Source: Antilocapra americana (lineage: Eukaryota > Chordata > Mammalia > Artiodactyla > Antilocapridae). From it: a stretch of DNA of 64,000 bases. Location of the stretch: NCBI GenBank assembly GCA_007570785.1, contig ML664161.1, positions 1,487,658 to 1,551,657 on the forward strand. The letters run 5' to 3'. The translations under genes were made by a program, and so were the position numbers. This document shows, piece after piece, positions 44,226-55,727 of this stretch. Position 1 is the first letter of the stretch, and every line of letters begins with the position of its first letter. The notes beneath the pieces are model-generated. The model had not been told where the DNA came from. It searched no databases and saw nothing but the letters and a program-made list of their open reading frames with translations.

Positions 44226-47200
44226 TAAATAGCAATTGGGATCATACATTACCTTAAATGTAAATAGATTGAATGCCCAAACCAAAAGACAGACTGGCTG
44301 AATGGATATAAAAACAAGACCCCTATATATGTTGTCTACAGGAGACCAATTTCATACCAAGGGACACATACAGAGTTAAAGTGAAGGGCTGGAAAAAGTT
44401 ATTTTATGCAAATGGAGACCAAAAGAAAGCAGCAGTAGCAATACTCATATCAGATAAAATAGACTTTGAAATAAAGCCATGAAATGAGACAAAGAAGCAC
44501 ACTACATAGTGATCAAAGGATCAATCCATAAAAGAAGATATAACAATTATAAATATATATGCACCCAATATAGAAGCACCTCAATACATAAGGCAAATGC
44601 TAACAAGTATGAAAAGGGAAATTAACAGTAACACAATAATAGTGGGAGACATTAATAACCCACTCACACCTATGGATAGATCAACCAAACAGAATATTAG
44701 CAAGGAAACACAAACTTTAAATGATAAAATGGACCAGTTAGACCTAATTGATATCTATAGGACATTTCACCCCAAAACGATGAATTTCACCTTTTTCTCA
44801 AATGCACGTGGAACATTCTCCAGGATGGATCACATCCTGGGCCATGAATCTAGCCTTAGTAATTTCAAAAAAAATTTAAATCATTTCAAGCATTTTTTTC
44901 TGATCACAATGTTTGGTAAGATTAGATGTCAACTACATGGAAAAAAAAAAACTATTAAAAATACAAACATATGGAGGCTAAATAACATACCTCTGAATAA
45001 ACAATAAATCCCAGAAGAAATAAAAAAGTAAATAAAAATATTCATAGAAACAAATGAAAATGGAAACACGACAACCCAAAACCTATGGGATTCAATAAAA
45101 ACAATGCTAAGGGGATGGTTCATAGCATTACAAACTTACCTCTAGAAACAAGAGAAAAATCAAATAAATAACCTAACTTTACACCTAACGTAACTAGAAA
45201 AAGAAGAAATGAGGAACCCTAGGGTTAGTGGAAGGAAAGAAATGATAAAAACTAGGGCAGAAATAAATGAAAAAGAAATGAGGCTATAGTAAAACAACAA
45301 GACTAAAAGCTGGTTCTTTGAGAAGATAAATAAAATAGACAAACATTAATCAGACTCATGGAGAATAATCAAATTAACAAAATTAGAATGAAAATGGAGA
45401 AATGACAACATACAACATATAAATACAAAGGATCATAAGAAACTATTATCAGAAACTATATGCCAATAAGATGTACAACTTGGAAGAAATGGACAAATAC
45501 TTAGAAAAGTATAACCTTCCAAAACTAACCCAGGAAGAAATAGAAATTCTTAGCAGATCCATCACAAGCATGGAAATAGAAAATGTAATAAAAAATCTTC
45601 CAACAATCAAAAGCCTAGAACCAGATAGCTTCACAGGTGAATTATACCAAAAATTTAGAGAAGAGCTAACACTTATTCTACTCGGACTTTTCCAGAAAAT
45701 TGCAGAGGGAGGTAAACCACCAAACTCATTCTACAAGGCCACCATCGCCCTAATACCAAAACCATACAAAAATGCTACAAAAATGAAAATTGCAGGCCAA
45801 TATTCCTGATGAATACAGACATAAAAATCCTCAACAAAATTCTGGCAAACACAATACAGCAACATATTAAAAAGATCATACATCATGACTAAGTGGGCTT
45901 TATCCCAGAGATGCAAGGATTCCTCAATGTTCACAAATTAATGTGATATACCACACTAACAAATTGAAGGATAAAAACCATATGATTGTCTCAATAGATG
46001 CAGAGAAAGCCATTGACAAAATTCAACACTCATTATGATAAAAACTCTCCAGAAAGCAGGAATAGAAGGAATATACCTCAACATAATAAAAGCTATATAT
46101 GACAAACCCACAGCAAATATTATCCTCAATGGTGAAAAATTGAAAGCATTTCCCCTGAAGTCAGGAACAAGACAAGGGTGCCCACTCTCATCACTACTAT
46201 TCAACATAGTTTTGGAAGTTTTAGCCAGAGCAATCAGAAAAGAAAAAGAAATAAAAAGAATCCATATTGAAGAACAAGAAGTAAAACTCTCACTGTTTGC
46301 AGACAACATGATCCTCTACATAGAAAACCGGAAAGATAACACCAGAAAATTACTAGAGATAATCAATGAATATAGTAAAGTTTCAGGATATAAAATTAAT
46401 ACACAGAAATCCTTTGCATTCCTACACACTAACAGTGAGAAAACAGAAAGAGAAATTAAGGAAACAATATACTATGTACTTCGGAATAAATCTACCTAAA
46501 GAAACAAAAGACCGATATATAGGAAACTATAAAATACTGATGAAAGAAATCAAAGATGACACAAATAGATGGAGAAATACACCATGTTTATGGATCAGAA
46601 GAATCAATACAGTGAAAATGATGATACTACTATAAGCAATATATAGATTCAATGCAATCCCTATCAAGCTACGTACCAATGGTACTTTTCACAGAACTAG
46701 AACAAATAATTTCACAATTTATATGGAAATATGAATAACCTCAAATAGCCAAAGCAATCTTGAGAAAGAATGGAACTGGAGGAATCAACCGGCCTGACTT
46801 CAGTCTCTACTACAAAGTTACAGCCATCAAGACAGTATGGTACTGACAAAAAGACAGAAATACAGATCAATGGAACAAAATAGAAAGCCCAGAGAAAAAT
46901 CCATGCACCTTATCTTTGACAAAGAGGCAAAAATATACAATGGGAAAAAGAAAATCTCTTTAACAAATAGTGCAGGGAAAACTGGTCAACCACCTGTAAA
47001 AGAATGAAATTAGACCCCTTTCTAACACCATACACAAAAATAAATTCAAAATAGAATAAAGATTTAAATGTAAGACCAGAAACTATAAAACTCCTAGAGG
47101 AAAACATAGGCAAAACACTCTCCGACATAAATTACAGCAAGATTCCCAGAGTAATGGAAATAAAAGAGAAAATAAACAAATGAGACCTAATTAAATTTAA

Positions 47201-47569
47201 AGGCTTTTGCACAATGAAAGGAACTATAAGCAAGGTAAAAAGACAACCTTCAAGGTGGAAGAAAATATTAGCAAGTGAAGCAACTGACAGAGAATTAATT
47301 TCAAAAATATACAAACAGCTCATGCAGCTCAATACCAGAAAAACAAACCGCCCAATCAAAAAATGGGCCATAGAACTAAATAGATATTTCTCCAAAGAAG
47401 ACATGCAGATGGCTAACAAAACACACGAAAGGATGCTCAACATTGCTTATTATCAGAGAAATGTAAATCAAAACCACAATGAGGTACCATCTCACACCAG
47501 TCAGAATGGCTGCTATCAAAAAGTCTACAAACAATAAAATTCTGGAAAGGGTGTGGAGAAAAGGGAGGG
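44226..47569 (+). pseudogene. L1 ORF2 remnant (endonuclease-reverse transcriptase)
   Basis: ORF2p nicks target DNA and reverse-transcribes RNA there. The endonuclease N-terminus is seen from about 44250; a frame at 44597-45007 covers its C-terminal half (GDINNPLTPMDRS, MDHILGH). RT begins in a frame at 45471-45809 and continues at 46035-46499 with [15 protein letters not shown]. The catalytic box at 46296-46307 reads F-A-D-N in place of F-A-D-D, removing an essential aspartate. The C-terminal part appears at 46366-46635 and 47214-47537 with [13 protein letters not shown]. At least six frame breaks separate the pieces, and the last part of the C-terminal domain is lost in the deletion near 47570. 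Dead copy. Confidence 0.88.
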
Positions 47570-47660
47570 TGTCAATGCATGGCAAAACCCACTGCAATAT
47601 TATAAAGTAATTAGCCTCCAATTAAAATAAATGAATTAATTTTTAAAAGATAACATTTCT

Positions 47661-48889
47661 TTTAACATTTTGAAGTGGTTATTGGCAGATTCTATATTTA
47701 TCGTTAGCATACAACTAGATGAAGACACTGATGTCTGACACTGCAGATAGACTTGGTCTTTGACCCGTTTTTGGTCCACTATATCACATGAGGTAGGAGT
47801 TCCTACTGTTAAGAGCTCTTAACACAAATATTAAAGGACATCTGAATCTTCAAATTAATGAAATGTTTTTGCTAGAAAATTTTTCCATAGGAAAACAAAT
47901 CTTGATATTCTCTGAAAAGGCTGAACATCTCTATTGCTTGGGAATATCTGAATTTTACTCTTTAGATCAGAAAGAATCTTTTCACATGCCTGTTACTCGT
48001 TTTCACTATGGGAATTACTCACTGACTATAAAAGACATTTTCAAAAATACTGTACAGATTACTCTCTGATTCATCCTAACTAAGATTTTGAACCATGTGG
48101 TTTAAGAGGTTTTGCTATACAAGCAGAATAGGTACTTGTAGCTTATATGGATGATTGCTGGACTTCAAGGTTTGGAGTAGAGCTCTTTTGATTCCATTTT
48201 TGCATAGATATTTTTATTTCATATTTTTTGAGAGAGAAAATATCAGTTCAAAAAACTTAACATTCAGTATTAGAATATTTCATATCCAATGGATATCTGA
48301 TAGTCAAATTAACTGGAGAATATTTTTATTGATGCAAAGAAGTACATCTTTCAGTTTAAGACCTTAAGTCACCATTTTAAGTGCTATCATTCTGAAAGAA
48401 GGACCTGATAACTGTTGAAAAGTTTCCAGTGTTGAGGGAAATATTTTTGTTGACTCTATTTAAAAAAGAGAAATATCTGTTCATTTCTATAAAAGCATAA
48501 ATTTATAGAAATGGAGATACTACAGAATTCTTGAAAAATTTCATAAACCTATCAGGTTATGTAATTTTTTTTATATACTGTTGGCAGAGGCAAAGGAAAA
48601 AAAAATCAAAGCTTACCAGAGATAATCTCACTGATTTCAAAATAAATAAGTAATAAAATTGAAGGCTATATTTAACAATCTATATAAGATTCTCAGAGAA
48701 TTTTTGGTGTTTCTTGACAAGAGATCATACTAATTGATTAAAGCAAACTAATAGAGATAAAAATTCTTTGTATAACTATGTGAGTTTCCTTTCTACAACT
48801 ACTGGAAAAACACTGACAAATTTAAAATAACTCATACATCAAACATAACTTATGCTTTCCATGTTAAAGACTATTCTTTAAACAGATGT
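47661..48889. other. Unassigned AT-rich intergenic sequence
   Basis: Open frames at 47863-48069 and 48155-48367 show no domain and no start context that would support a gene. Confidence 0.5.
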
Positions 48890-49106
48890 ACATGCTTAGT
48901 CATTCAGTTGTGTACTACTCTTTGTGACCCCATGGACTGTAGTCCACCAGGCTCCTCTGTGCATGTAATTTTCCAGGCAAGAATACTGGAGTGAGTTGCT
49001 GTTTCCTACTTCAGGGGACCTTCAAAACCAAGAGACTGAATCCTCATCTCCTATGTCTCCTGTACTAGGAGGTAAATTCTTTACCACTGAGCCACCTGGG
49101 AAGCCT
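48890..49106 (-). mobile_element. Bov-tA SINE
   Basis: Reverse-complement Bov-tA: GACTGTAGTCCACCAGGCTC, AAGAATACTGGAGTGAGTTG and ACCACTGAGCCACCTGGGAA. Confidence 0.92.
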
Positions 49107-49590
49107 GTGGCACATTTTTAATTCTGAAATATTTTATAGAGAATTATGGTTTTATTTTTAAATAATGAAAAGGAAATAAAAATTATCTATTAATTTTTGT
49201 AAAAATATTTTATGTGGATGAAGCATGAACTTAGTTAAGATTTTTTTCCTCTATATGAATAAAATAATTTGCAAGTGTACTAACATAGAAATCTTGCAAA
49301 TAATGATGTGTATTCAGTTAGACACATTTTCTCTGGAAATGGAGACAAAATTTTCAACTGTTTATGAATACATCTTTGACCAAAACCACTGTACGTCTTA
49401 TGCATTACAAAACAATTTTAATTATTTGGCATGAGAAGGCTACATAGAAAACTTCAGAAATAACTCTTCTTTAGAAATTGTTATCAAAATATTATGGGAA
49501 GTGATACAACATGTACAAGATAACAGAATGTGGTAGAGACTATATATTTTAGCAATGTAAAAATTTCACTACACTTGATATAGCTGTTAT
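49107..49590. other. Unassigned AT-rich sequence
   Basis: Open frame at 49225-49434 without a domain; nothing recognised. Confidence 0.5.
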
Positions 49591-49858
49591 ATAATAATAC
49601 CTAACATTTGTTGGTGCTTCGGATTGGCAAAGTATTCTAAGACATACTATAATTATTTTTAATCCTCACAACTATAAAAACTGCTGCTGTTGTTCAGTCA
49701 CTAAGCTGTGTCCAACCCTTGACAACCTCATGAATTGCAGCACTCCAGACTTCCCTATCCTTCACTATCCTTCTGAAGTTTGCTTAAATTCATGTTCATT
49801 GACCCTGACACAATTAATCTCATTTTCTTAAAATATGAGACAAAAATGGCTGAAAGAT
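49591..49858 (-). mobile_element. MIR SINE split by a BovB fragment
   Basis: ATACCTAACATTTGTTGGTG, GTATTCTAAGACATACTATA and TTTTTAATCCTCACAACTAT are MIR in reverse. The remainder resumes at 49809 (TCTCATTTTCTTAAAATATG and GAGACAAAAATGGCTGAAAG) after the BovB piece. Confidence 0.6.
49681..49808 (-). mobile_element. BovB 3' fragment inserted in MIR
   Basis: CTGCTGCTGTTGTTCAGTCA, then CAACCTCATGAATTGCAGCA and CCTATCCTTCACTATCCTTC, is the BovB 3' end in reverse, truncated after about 130 bp. Confidence 0.78.
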
Positions 49859-49860
49859 AT

Positions 49861-50272
49861 CCACTGAATTGTATTCTCCTTTTCCTCTTCAGAGAGGGAA
49901 ACCGCATATCACGGGCTTCCTTATAATCTAATTTGACCGAATTCTAACCAATGACATATGAGTGGAAATGATGTGAACAAATTTCGTAAGATTTCCCATA
50001 CCTGCTGCTCCATATTCTTATCCTTATCCAGGAGATTTGAGCAATGCCAGGGTGGCTTTCTACGTACATAATGGAAATAGTAGAGTTTCCATCATCCTAG
50101 GTCATTGAATCACTGTGGAGTAGAGCTTACTAACCTGGTCTGTACCGTGTACCCAGCCCAGCCAATCTGAAACTACCTTGGAGTCTTTGTGAGCAAAAAA
50201 TAAGTATTTATTATATCAAGCCATCATTTTAGGTGATTATTAAGAACAATTCAGTATGCTCTAATATACCTA
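49861..50272 (+). mobile_element. Possible ancient MaLR-type LTR
   Basis: CTAACCAATGACATATGAGT, GTGGAGTAGAGCTTACTAAC and TTTGTGAGCAAAAAATAAGT, then TATATCAAGCCATCATTT, resemble the order of blocks in an old MaLR LTR, including a decayed polyadenylation region. Family assignment is tentative. Confidence 0.45.
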
Positions 50273-50273
50273 T

Positions 50274-50484
50274 CGGTCCCTGATAGCTCAGTGGGTAAAG
50301 GACCCACCTGATATGCAGGAGACAAAGGAGACGCAGTTTCAATCCCTGGGTTGGGATGATCCCCTGGAGTAGGAAATGGCAACCCACTCCAGTTTTTTTA
50401 CCTGGGAAATTCCATGGACAGAGGAGCTTGGCAGACTATAGTCCATGGAGCTGCAAAGAGTTGGACATGACTGAGCACACACAT
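50274..50484 (+). mobile_element. Bov-tA SINE
   Basis: Head GGTCCCTGATAGCTCAGTGG with tRNA-like B box TTTCAATCCCTGG, body AGGAAATGGCAACCCACTCC and end GAGTTGGACATGACTGAGCA. Confidence 0.92.
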
Positions 50485-50905
50485 GAAAAGGACCCTGTAG
50501 TGAAGTAATTCTCTAACCAAAACGTAAAATATATGGCATTGAATTGGCATACTGGCAGTTGGAATCAAGAAAGGATACTGTCAATTTAAAAAATTCAGAG
50601 CTATATTGTGCTGTGGCAAAACATTTGGTAACACGGTCACATTTTATAACTGGTAAAACAGTTCATGAGCCATTCCTATATCTCTAGGCTAAGGAGCTGG
50701 AGAACACTAGCATATCCATTTGTATAACAGTTACTTGCAGCTGTTAGAAAGTTATTACAGAAAAGTAAATGAGCTCAGAAAAAAAAAATGGCTTATTTCT
50801 AAGCAGTGAATAAGTGACACAACAGTGTTGGAGAAGCCAATTGCTTCTAGACCATAACTAGCAGGAAGTATGACTAAAATTTTTTTTTTTGCATTTCTTT
50901 TTTCT
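50485..50905. other. Unassigned intergenic sequence
   Basis: Ends in a T13 run at 50880-50892; no element recognised. Confidence 0.5.
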
Positions 50906-52545
50906 TTGAGGATGGTCTTAATCCCTATCTCCTCTACAATGTCAAGGAGAGACAAGAAAGCCTTCCTTAGCAATCAATACAAAGAAATAGAGGAAAACAA
51001 CAGTATGGGAAAGACTAGAGATCTCTTCTAGAAAATTAGAGATACCAAGGGAACATTTCATGCAAAGATGGGCACAATAAAGGAAAGAAATGGTTTGGAC
51101 CTAACAGAAGCAGGAGATATTCAGAGGTGGTGGCAAGAATATGCAGAAGAACTGTACAAAAAAGATCTTCATGACTCAGATAATCATGATGGTTTGATTA
51201 CTCACCTAGAGCCAGACATCCTGGAAGGTGAAGTCAAGTGGACCTTAGAAAGCCTCACTACAAACAAAGCTAGTGGAGGTGATAGAATTCCAGTTGAGCT
51301 ATTTCAAATCCTGAAAGATGCTTCTGTGAAAGTGCTGCACTCAATATGCCAGCAAATTTGGAAAACTCAGCAATTACCACAGGACTGGAAAAGGTCAGTT
51401 TTCATTCCAAACTCAAAGAAAGGCAATGCCAAAGAAAGCTCAAACTACCACACAATTGCACTCATTTCACACTCTAGTAAGGTAATGCTCAAAATTCTCC
51501 AAGCCAGGCTTCAGTAATACATGAACTGTGAACTTCCAGATGTTCAAGCTGGTTTTAGAAAAGGCAGAGGAACTACAGATCAAATTGCCAACATCTGATG
51601 GATTATTGAAAAAGCAAGAGAGTTCCAGAAAAACATCTACTTCTGCTTTATTGACTATGCCAAAACCTTTGACTGTATGGATCATAATAAACTGTGGAAT
51701 ATTCTGAAAGAGATGGGAATACCAGACCATCTGACCTGTCTCTTGAGAAACCTGTATGCACGTCAGGTAGCAACATTTAGAACTGGACATGAAACAAAAG
51801 ACGGGTTCCAAAATGGAAAAGGAGTACATCAAGGCTGTACATTGTCACCCTGCTTATTTAACTTCTATGCAGAGTACATCATGAGAAACGCTTGGCTGGA
51901 AGAAGCACAAACTAGAATCAAGATTGCCAGGAGAAATATCAATAACCTCAGATATGCAGACGACACCACCCTTATGGCAGAAAATGAAGAGGAACTAAAG
52001 AGCCTCTTGCTGAAAGTGAAAGAGGAGAATAAAAATGTTGGCTTAAGGCTCAACATTAACAAAACTAAGATCATGGCATCTGGTCCCATCGCTTCAGGGA
52101 AATAGATGAGGAAACAGTGGGAAAAGTGTCAGACTTTATTTTGAGGGGCTCCAAAATCACTGTAGATGGTGATTGCAGCCATGAAATTAAAAGACGCTTA
52201 CTCCTTGGAAGGAAAGTTATGGCCAACCTGGATAGCATATTGAAAAGCAGAGACATTACTTTGCCAACAAAGGTCCATCTAGTCAAGGCTATTGTTTTTC
52301 CAGTAATCATGTATTGATGTGAGAGTTGGACAGTGAAAAAGGCTGAGAGCCGAAGATTTTGAAGTGTAGTTTTGCAGAAGACTCTCGAGAGTCCTTTGGA
52401 TTGCAAGGAGATCCAACCAGTCCATCCTAAAGGAGATTAGTCTTGGGTATTTATTGGAATCACTGATATTGAAGCTGAAACACCAATACTTTGGCCACCT
52501 CATGCAAAGAGTTGACTCACTGGAAAAGACCCTTTGTCAGAGATT
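50906..52545 (+). mobile_element. BovB LINE: most of the reverse transcriptase, both ends missing
   Basis: The longest BovB in the window. A frame at 51068-51517 covers the part upstream of and into the RT (ASGGDRIPVELFQILKD), closed by CAA-to-TAA. A frame at 51677-52105 carries the RT core with an intact Y-A-D-D at 51953-51964. A third piece at 52117-52317 follows (KRRLLLGRKVMANLDSILKS). At least three stops or frameshifts break the reading frame, so it is inactive. The 5' end is truncated within the coding region. The 3' end is also missing: it stops at AAAGACCCTT, about 250 bp short of the element's terminus, where L1 sequence begins. Confidence 0.93.
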
Positions 52546-52763
52546 TTCTGACCATAGTTATTTGGGTTGATTTCTGGGCTCTCTATTCTGCTATATTGAT
52601 CCATATGTCTGTTTTTGTGCCAGTACCATGCTATTTTGATTACTATAGATTTATAGTATTGCCTGAAGTCTGAGAGGATATGAAAAGTTGCTAAATATCA
52701 CTAATTTATTACAGAAAAGCAAATCAAAACTACAATAAAGTACCACCTCACACAGGTCAGAAT

Positions 52764-52967
52764 TGTTCAGTTGCTCAGTCATGTCTGACTCTTTGCAACC
52801 CCATAGACTGCAGCATGCCAGGCTCTCCTGTTCTTCACTATCTCACAGAGTTTATTCAAACTCATATTCATTGAGTCAATGATGCCATCCAACATCTCAT
52901 CCTCTTTTGCCCCTTTCTCCTCTTGCCCTCAATCTTTCCCAGCATCAGGGTATTTTCCAAGAACCCC
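52764..52967 (-). mobile_element. BovB 3' end inserted in L1
   Basis: GTTCAGTTGCTCAGTCATGT to AATCTTTCCCAGCATCAGGG is the BovB 3' terminus in reverse. GGTCAGAAT at 52755-52763 and 52968-52976 is a perfect 9-bp duplication of L1 sequence. Confidence 0.92.
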
Positions 52968-53656
52968 GGTCAGAATGGCCATCATTAAAAACTCTACAAA
53001 TAAATGCTGAAGAAGATGTTGAGGAAAGGGAACTCTCCTACACTGTTGTTGGGAATGTAAGTTGGTACAGCCACTGTGGAAAACAGTATGGAGATTCCTG
53101 AGAAAATTAAAAATAGGATTATTATATGATTCAGCAGTTCTATTCCTGGGCATATATTCAGACAAAACAAGAATTAAAACATACACCCCAATGTTCATAG
53201 CAGCATTATTTACAGTAGCCATGACATGGAAGCAACCTAAATGCTCATCAACAGAGGAATGGAGGAAGATGTGGTAGGTACATACATATATACAATGGAA
53301 TACTACTCAGCCATAGAAAAGAATGTGATAATGCTATTTGTGGCAATATAGATGCAACTAGAAAGTATCACGTTAAATGAAGTCAAAAATAGAAAGGCAA
53401 ATACTTTATAATATCATTATATGTGGAATCTAAAATATGACACAAAAGAACCTATTTATGAAACAGAAACAGACTTACAGACATAGAGAACAGACTTAAG
53501 GTTGCCTGTGTAGAGGGAAGTAAGAGGTTTAAGTTAGCAGTTATAAGTTATTATATACAAAATGGATAAATAACAAAGTTCTACTTGTATAGCATAAAGA
53601 AGTACATTCAATATCCTATGGTAAGACATAATAGAAAAGAATATTTTAAAAAAGAA

Positions 53657-53744
53657 TACATATATATATACTTATAATACATATATATACATATAATACA
53701 TATATATATATACAAATAATACATATATATATATATACATATAA

Positions 53745-53776
<32 letters not shown>

Positions 53777-53778
53777 TA
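53657..53778. repeat. Compound (TA)n/(CA)n microsatellite in L1 3' UTR
   Basis: Three ATATATAT blocks separated by AATACATA-type units, then (CA)9-10 at 53756-53774. The SINE has inserted at its edge. Confidence 0.95.
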
Positions 53779-53983
53779 TATATGTAAAGCATCTGCCTAT
53801 AATGTGGGAGACCCAGGTTCAATCCATGGGTTGGGAAGATCCCCTGGAGAAGGAAATGGCAACCCATTCCAGTACTCTTGCCTGGAAAATCTCATGGACG
53901 GAGGAGCCTGGTAGGTTAAAGCCCATGAGGTTGCAAAGAGTTGGACACAACTGAGGAACTTCACTTTCTTTCACTTTACATAT
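53779..53983 (+). mobile_element. Bov-tA SINE, head shortened
   Basis: Starts TGTAAAGCATCTGCCTATAA, so the first 20-25 bases of the tRNA-like head are absent, and ends TTTCTTTCACTTTA. It lies within the 3' UTR microsatellite of the L1. Confidence 0.9.
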
Positions 53984-54047
53984 ATACATGTATAACTGAA
54001 TCATTTTGTTGTAAAGCAGAAATTAATACAACATACTTCAATTAAAA

Positions 54048-54815
54048 AAAACATGTTTAAGACATTTCAAAGTATGTAAATGCCTGTCCAGTAAGCATTT
54101 AGAGAAATAAGTAAACTATGGTTCATAAAATAATGATGTGACAAAAGATATATTTGAGGAAATATGGTAGGGCAGAAATGTAAAAAAAAAAAAAAATACA
54201 TTACCAAAGAAATCATGAGCCTGGCCTTGGAAAGCATTTGCTTCTGTGAGCCAAACAACTAGCCACAGACTTATAGCAGCAGAAAATAGAGCTATTAAAG
54301 CTGTATAATATACATAGAGGACATATCTGCTACAGCCTGATCAGTTGTGGCCATGGCAGGTAACAGACGAGTATGGACTTGCCACAGGTTAGTGTCAGGA
54401 GCCACAGGAAATGGATGGAAGTTCATTTCTGAGAACAAACTCATTGCTGATAAAGAATTCTTCACTGGGCTAACTCAAGAGGATTCCATCACATCTACGT
54501 GATATAACTACACTTCCTTTCTCTTCTTTGGAATGGGATATTCAAAATGCATGTATCTGTTCTGTTCTTCACAATTTTTGTGCATCTGTGTATGTGTGCT
54601 TGGAGAAACAAGAGATATTTACTTATTCATTTATGAATGTATAAGTTGCTGGATTACAGGAAGATGCATCTGACTACAGATCCTTAATTTTGATCTTGAT
54701 GCAGTAACTGGATGAGGGTTTGGATCGTCATGCTTTGAGGGGGACTGAGTGGGTTCTGAATATAAAGAGTAGGGTGACATGGATATTTGGTGGGCAAATT
54801 TCAGATTGCGATAGA
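54048..54815. other. Unassigned intergenic sequence
   Basis: A14 run at 54182-54196; otherwise nothing recognised. Confidence 0.5.
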
Positions 54816-54936
54816 GTGCTGCTGCTGCTGCTGCTGCTGGGTTGTTTCAGTCATATCCGACTCTGTGCAACCCCATAGATGGCAGCCCACCAGGCTCCCC
54901 TGTCCCTGAGATTCTCCAGGCAAGAACACTGGTGGG
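54816..54936 (-). mobile_element. Bov-A2-type SINE, one monomer, with (CTG)n tail
   Basis: (GCTGCT)n at 54816-54838, then GTTTCAGTCATATCCGACTC and CACCAGGCTCCCCTGTCCCT, ending CAGGCAAGAACACTGG. It is the 3' half of Bov-A2 in reverse. Confidence 0.88.
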
Positions 54937-55280
54937 CTTTAAATTCATCCTGCCCTTTCACCTTGACAAATAGCTTACTTTTTCTGCATTCTTTTGCATT
55001 TAGATGTTGCTATGTGGCTGAGTTCTAGCCAATCGAATATGAACAAAGGTACTGTGCAACTTTCAGGCTGTATAATTTTCCCCCTCCTCAGATGACTGGA
55101 ATGACAAAGCTTAGGGTTATCTAGGAAGCCACATATTTAAGACTGCAGGATAGCATGGATCCTTCAACACCTTCATGGAACAGAACACACACATCACAGC
55201 TCAGATCTTAAGTCTACTTAGACTGCTATGAGCAAAAACATGTGGAACTATTGTGTTGGGTTGTAATATTTGGTGGCTGT
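54937..55280 (+). mobile_element. Possible ancient MaLR-type LTR
   Basis: TTCTAGCCAATCGAATATGA, CTAGGAAGCCACATATTTAA, GGAACAGAACACACACATCA and ACTATTGTGTTGGGTTGTAA follow the block order of an old MaLR LTR. Similar to 49861-50272. Tentative. Confidence 0.45.
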
Positions 55281-55289
55281 TTGTAAAAG

Positions 55290-55502
55290 TTGTTTATGTG
55301 TTAGTTGCTCAGTAGTGTCCAACTCTTTGTGACCCCACAGACTGTAGCTTGCCAGACTCCTTTGTTCATGGAATTCTCCAGGCAAGAATGTTGGAGTGGG
55401 TTGTCATTTCCTTCTCCAGGAGATTTTCCTGATCCAAGGATCAAACCCAAGTCTTCCATATTGTGGACAAATTCTTTACTGTCTGAGCCACCAGGGAAGC
55501 CC
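55290..55502 (-). mobile_element. Bov-tA SINE (first of a tandem pair)
   Basis: Reverse-complement Bov-tA from TAGTTGCTCAGTAGTGTCCA to AGCCACCAGGGAAGCCC. Confidence 0.93.
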
Positions 55503-55507
55503 CTAAA

Positions 55508-55727
55508 TATTATGTGCTTAGTCACTTATTCATGTTCAACTCTTTGCAACCCTATAGACTAGCCTATCAGGTTCCTCTACGCATGGGGCTTTTCAGGGAA
55601 GAAAATTGAAGTGGGTTGCCATTTCCTCCTCCAGGTGGTCTTCCCAATCAAGGGATCGAACCCACAACTCCTATGTCTCCTGCATTGCAAACAAATTCTT
55701 TACCCTCTGAGCCATTGGGAGAGCCCT
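55508..55727 (-). mobile_element. Bov-tA SINE (second of a tandem pair)
   Basis: Begins six bases after the previous copy (GTGCTTAGTCACTTATTCAT) and ends GAGCCATTGGGAGAGCCC. It is more diverged than its neighbour, suggesting a separate, older insertion. Confidence 0.92.

Larger units (their letters stand above)
40271..47644 (+). mobile_element. Near-complete bovine-type L1 with target-site duplication
   Basis: A 7.4-kb L1 in one orientation: 5' UTR starting GAGGTGTGGTCCCAAGATAG, ORF1 remnant, ORF2 remnant and a short 3' UTR ending near AATTAAAATAAATGAATT. AAAAGATGACATTTCT at 40255-40270 and AAAAGATAACATTTCT at 47645-47660 match at 15 of 16 bases. The 5' UTR acts as an internal RNA polymerase II promoter in this family. 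Both ORFs are broken, and about 1 kb between the ORF2 C-terminus and the 3' UTR is missing (join near 47570). Inside it lie a BovB tip, a TA repeat and a poly(A)-tailed insert. Confidence 0.93.
52546..54047 (+). mobile_element. L1 with 5' inversion, interrupted by SINE, BovB and microsatellite
   Basis: 52546-52681 is L1 ORF2 sequence in reverse (its complement encodes the YW..KNRHMDQ.N-type segment). From 52684 to about 53640 the L1 runs forward from a point further downstream in ORF2 and includes the 3' coding end (WCNQLTFPTT-type region, open frame 53062-53277) and 3' UTR. The tail resumes after a SINE at 53984 and ends in AATTAAAAAAAA at about 54047. An inverted upstream piece joined to a direct downstream piece is the product expected of twin priming. 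Confidence 0.8.
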
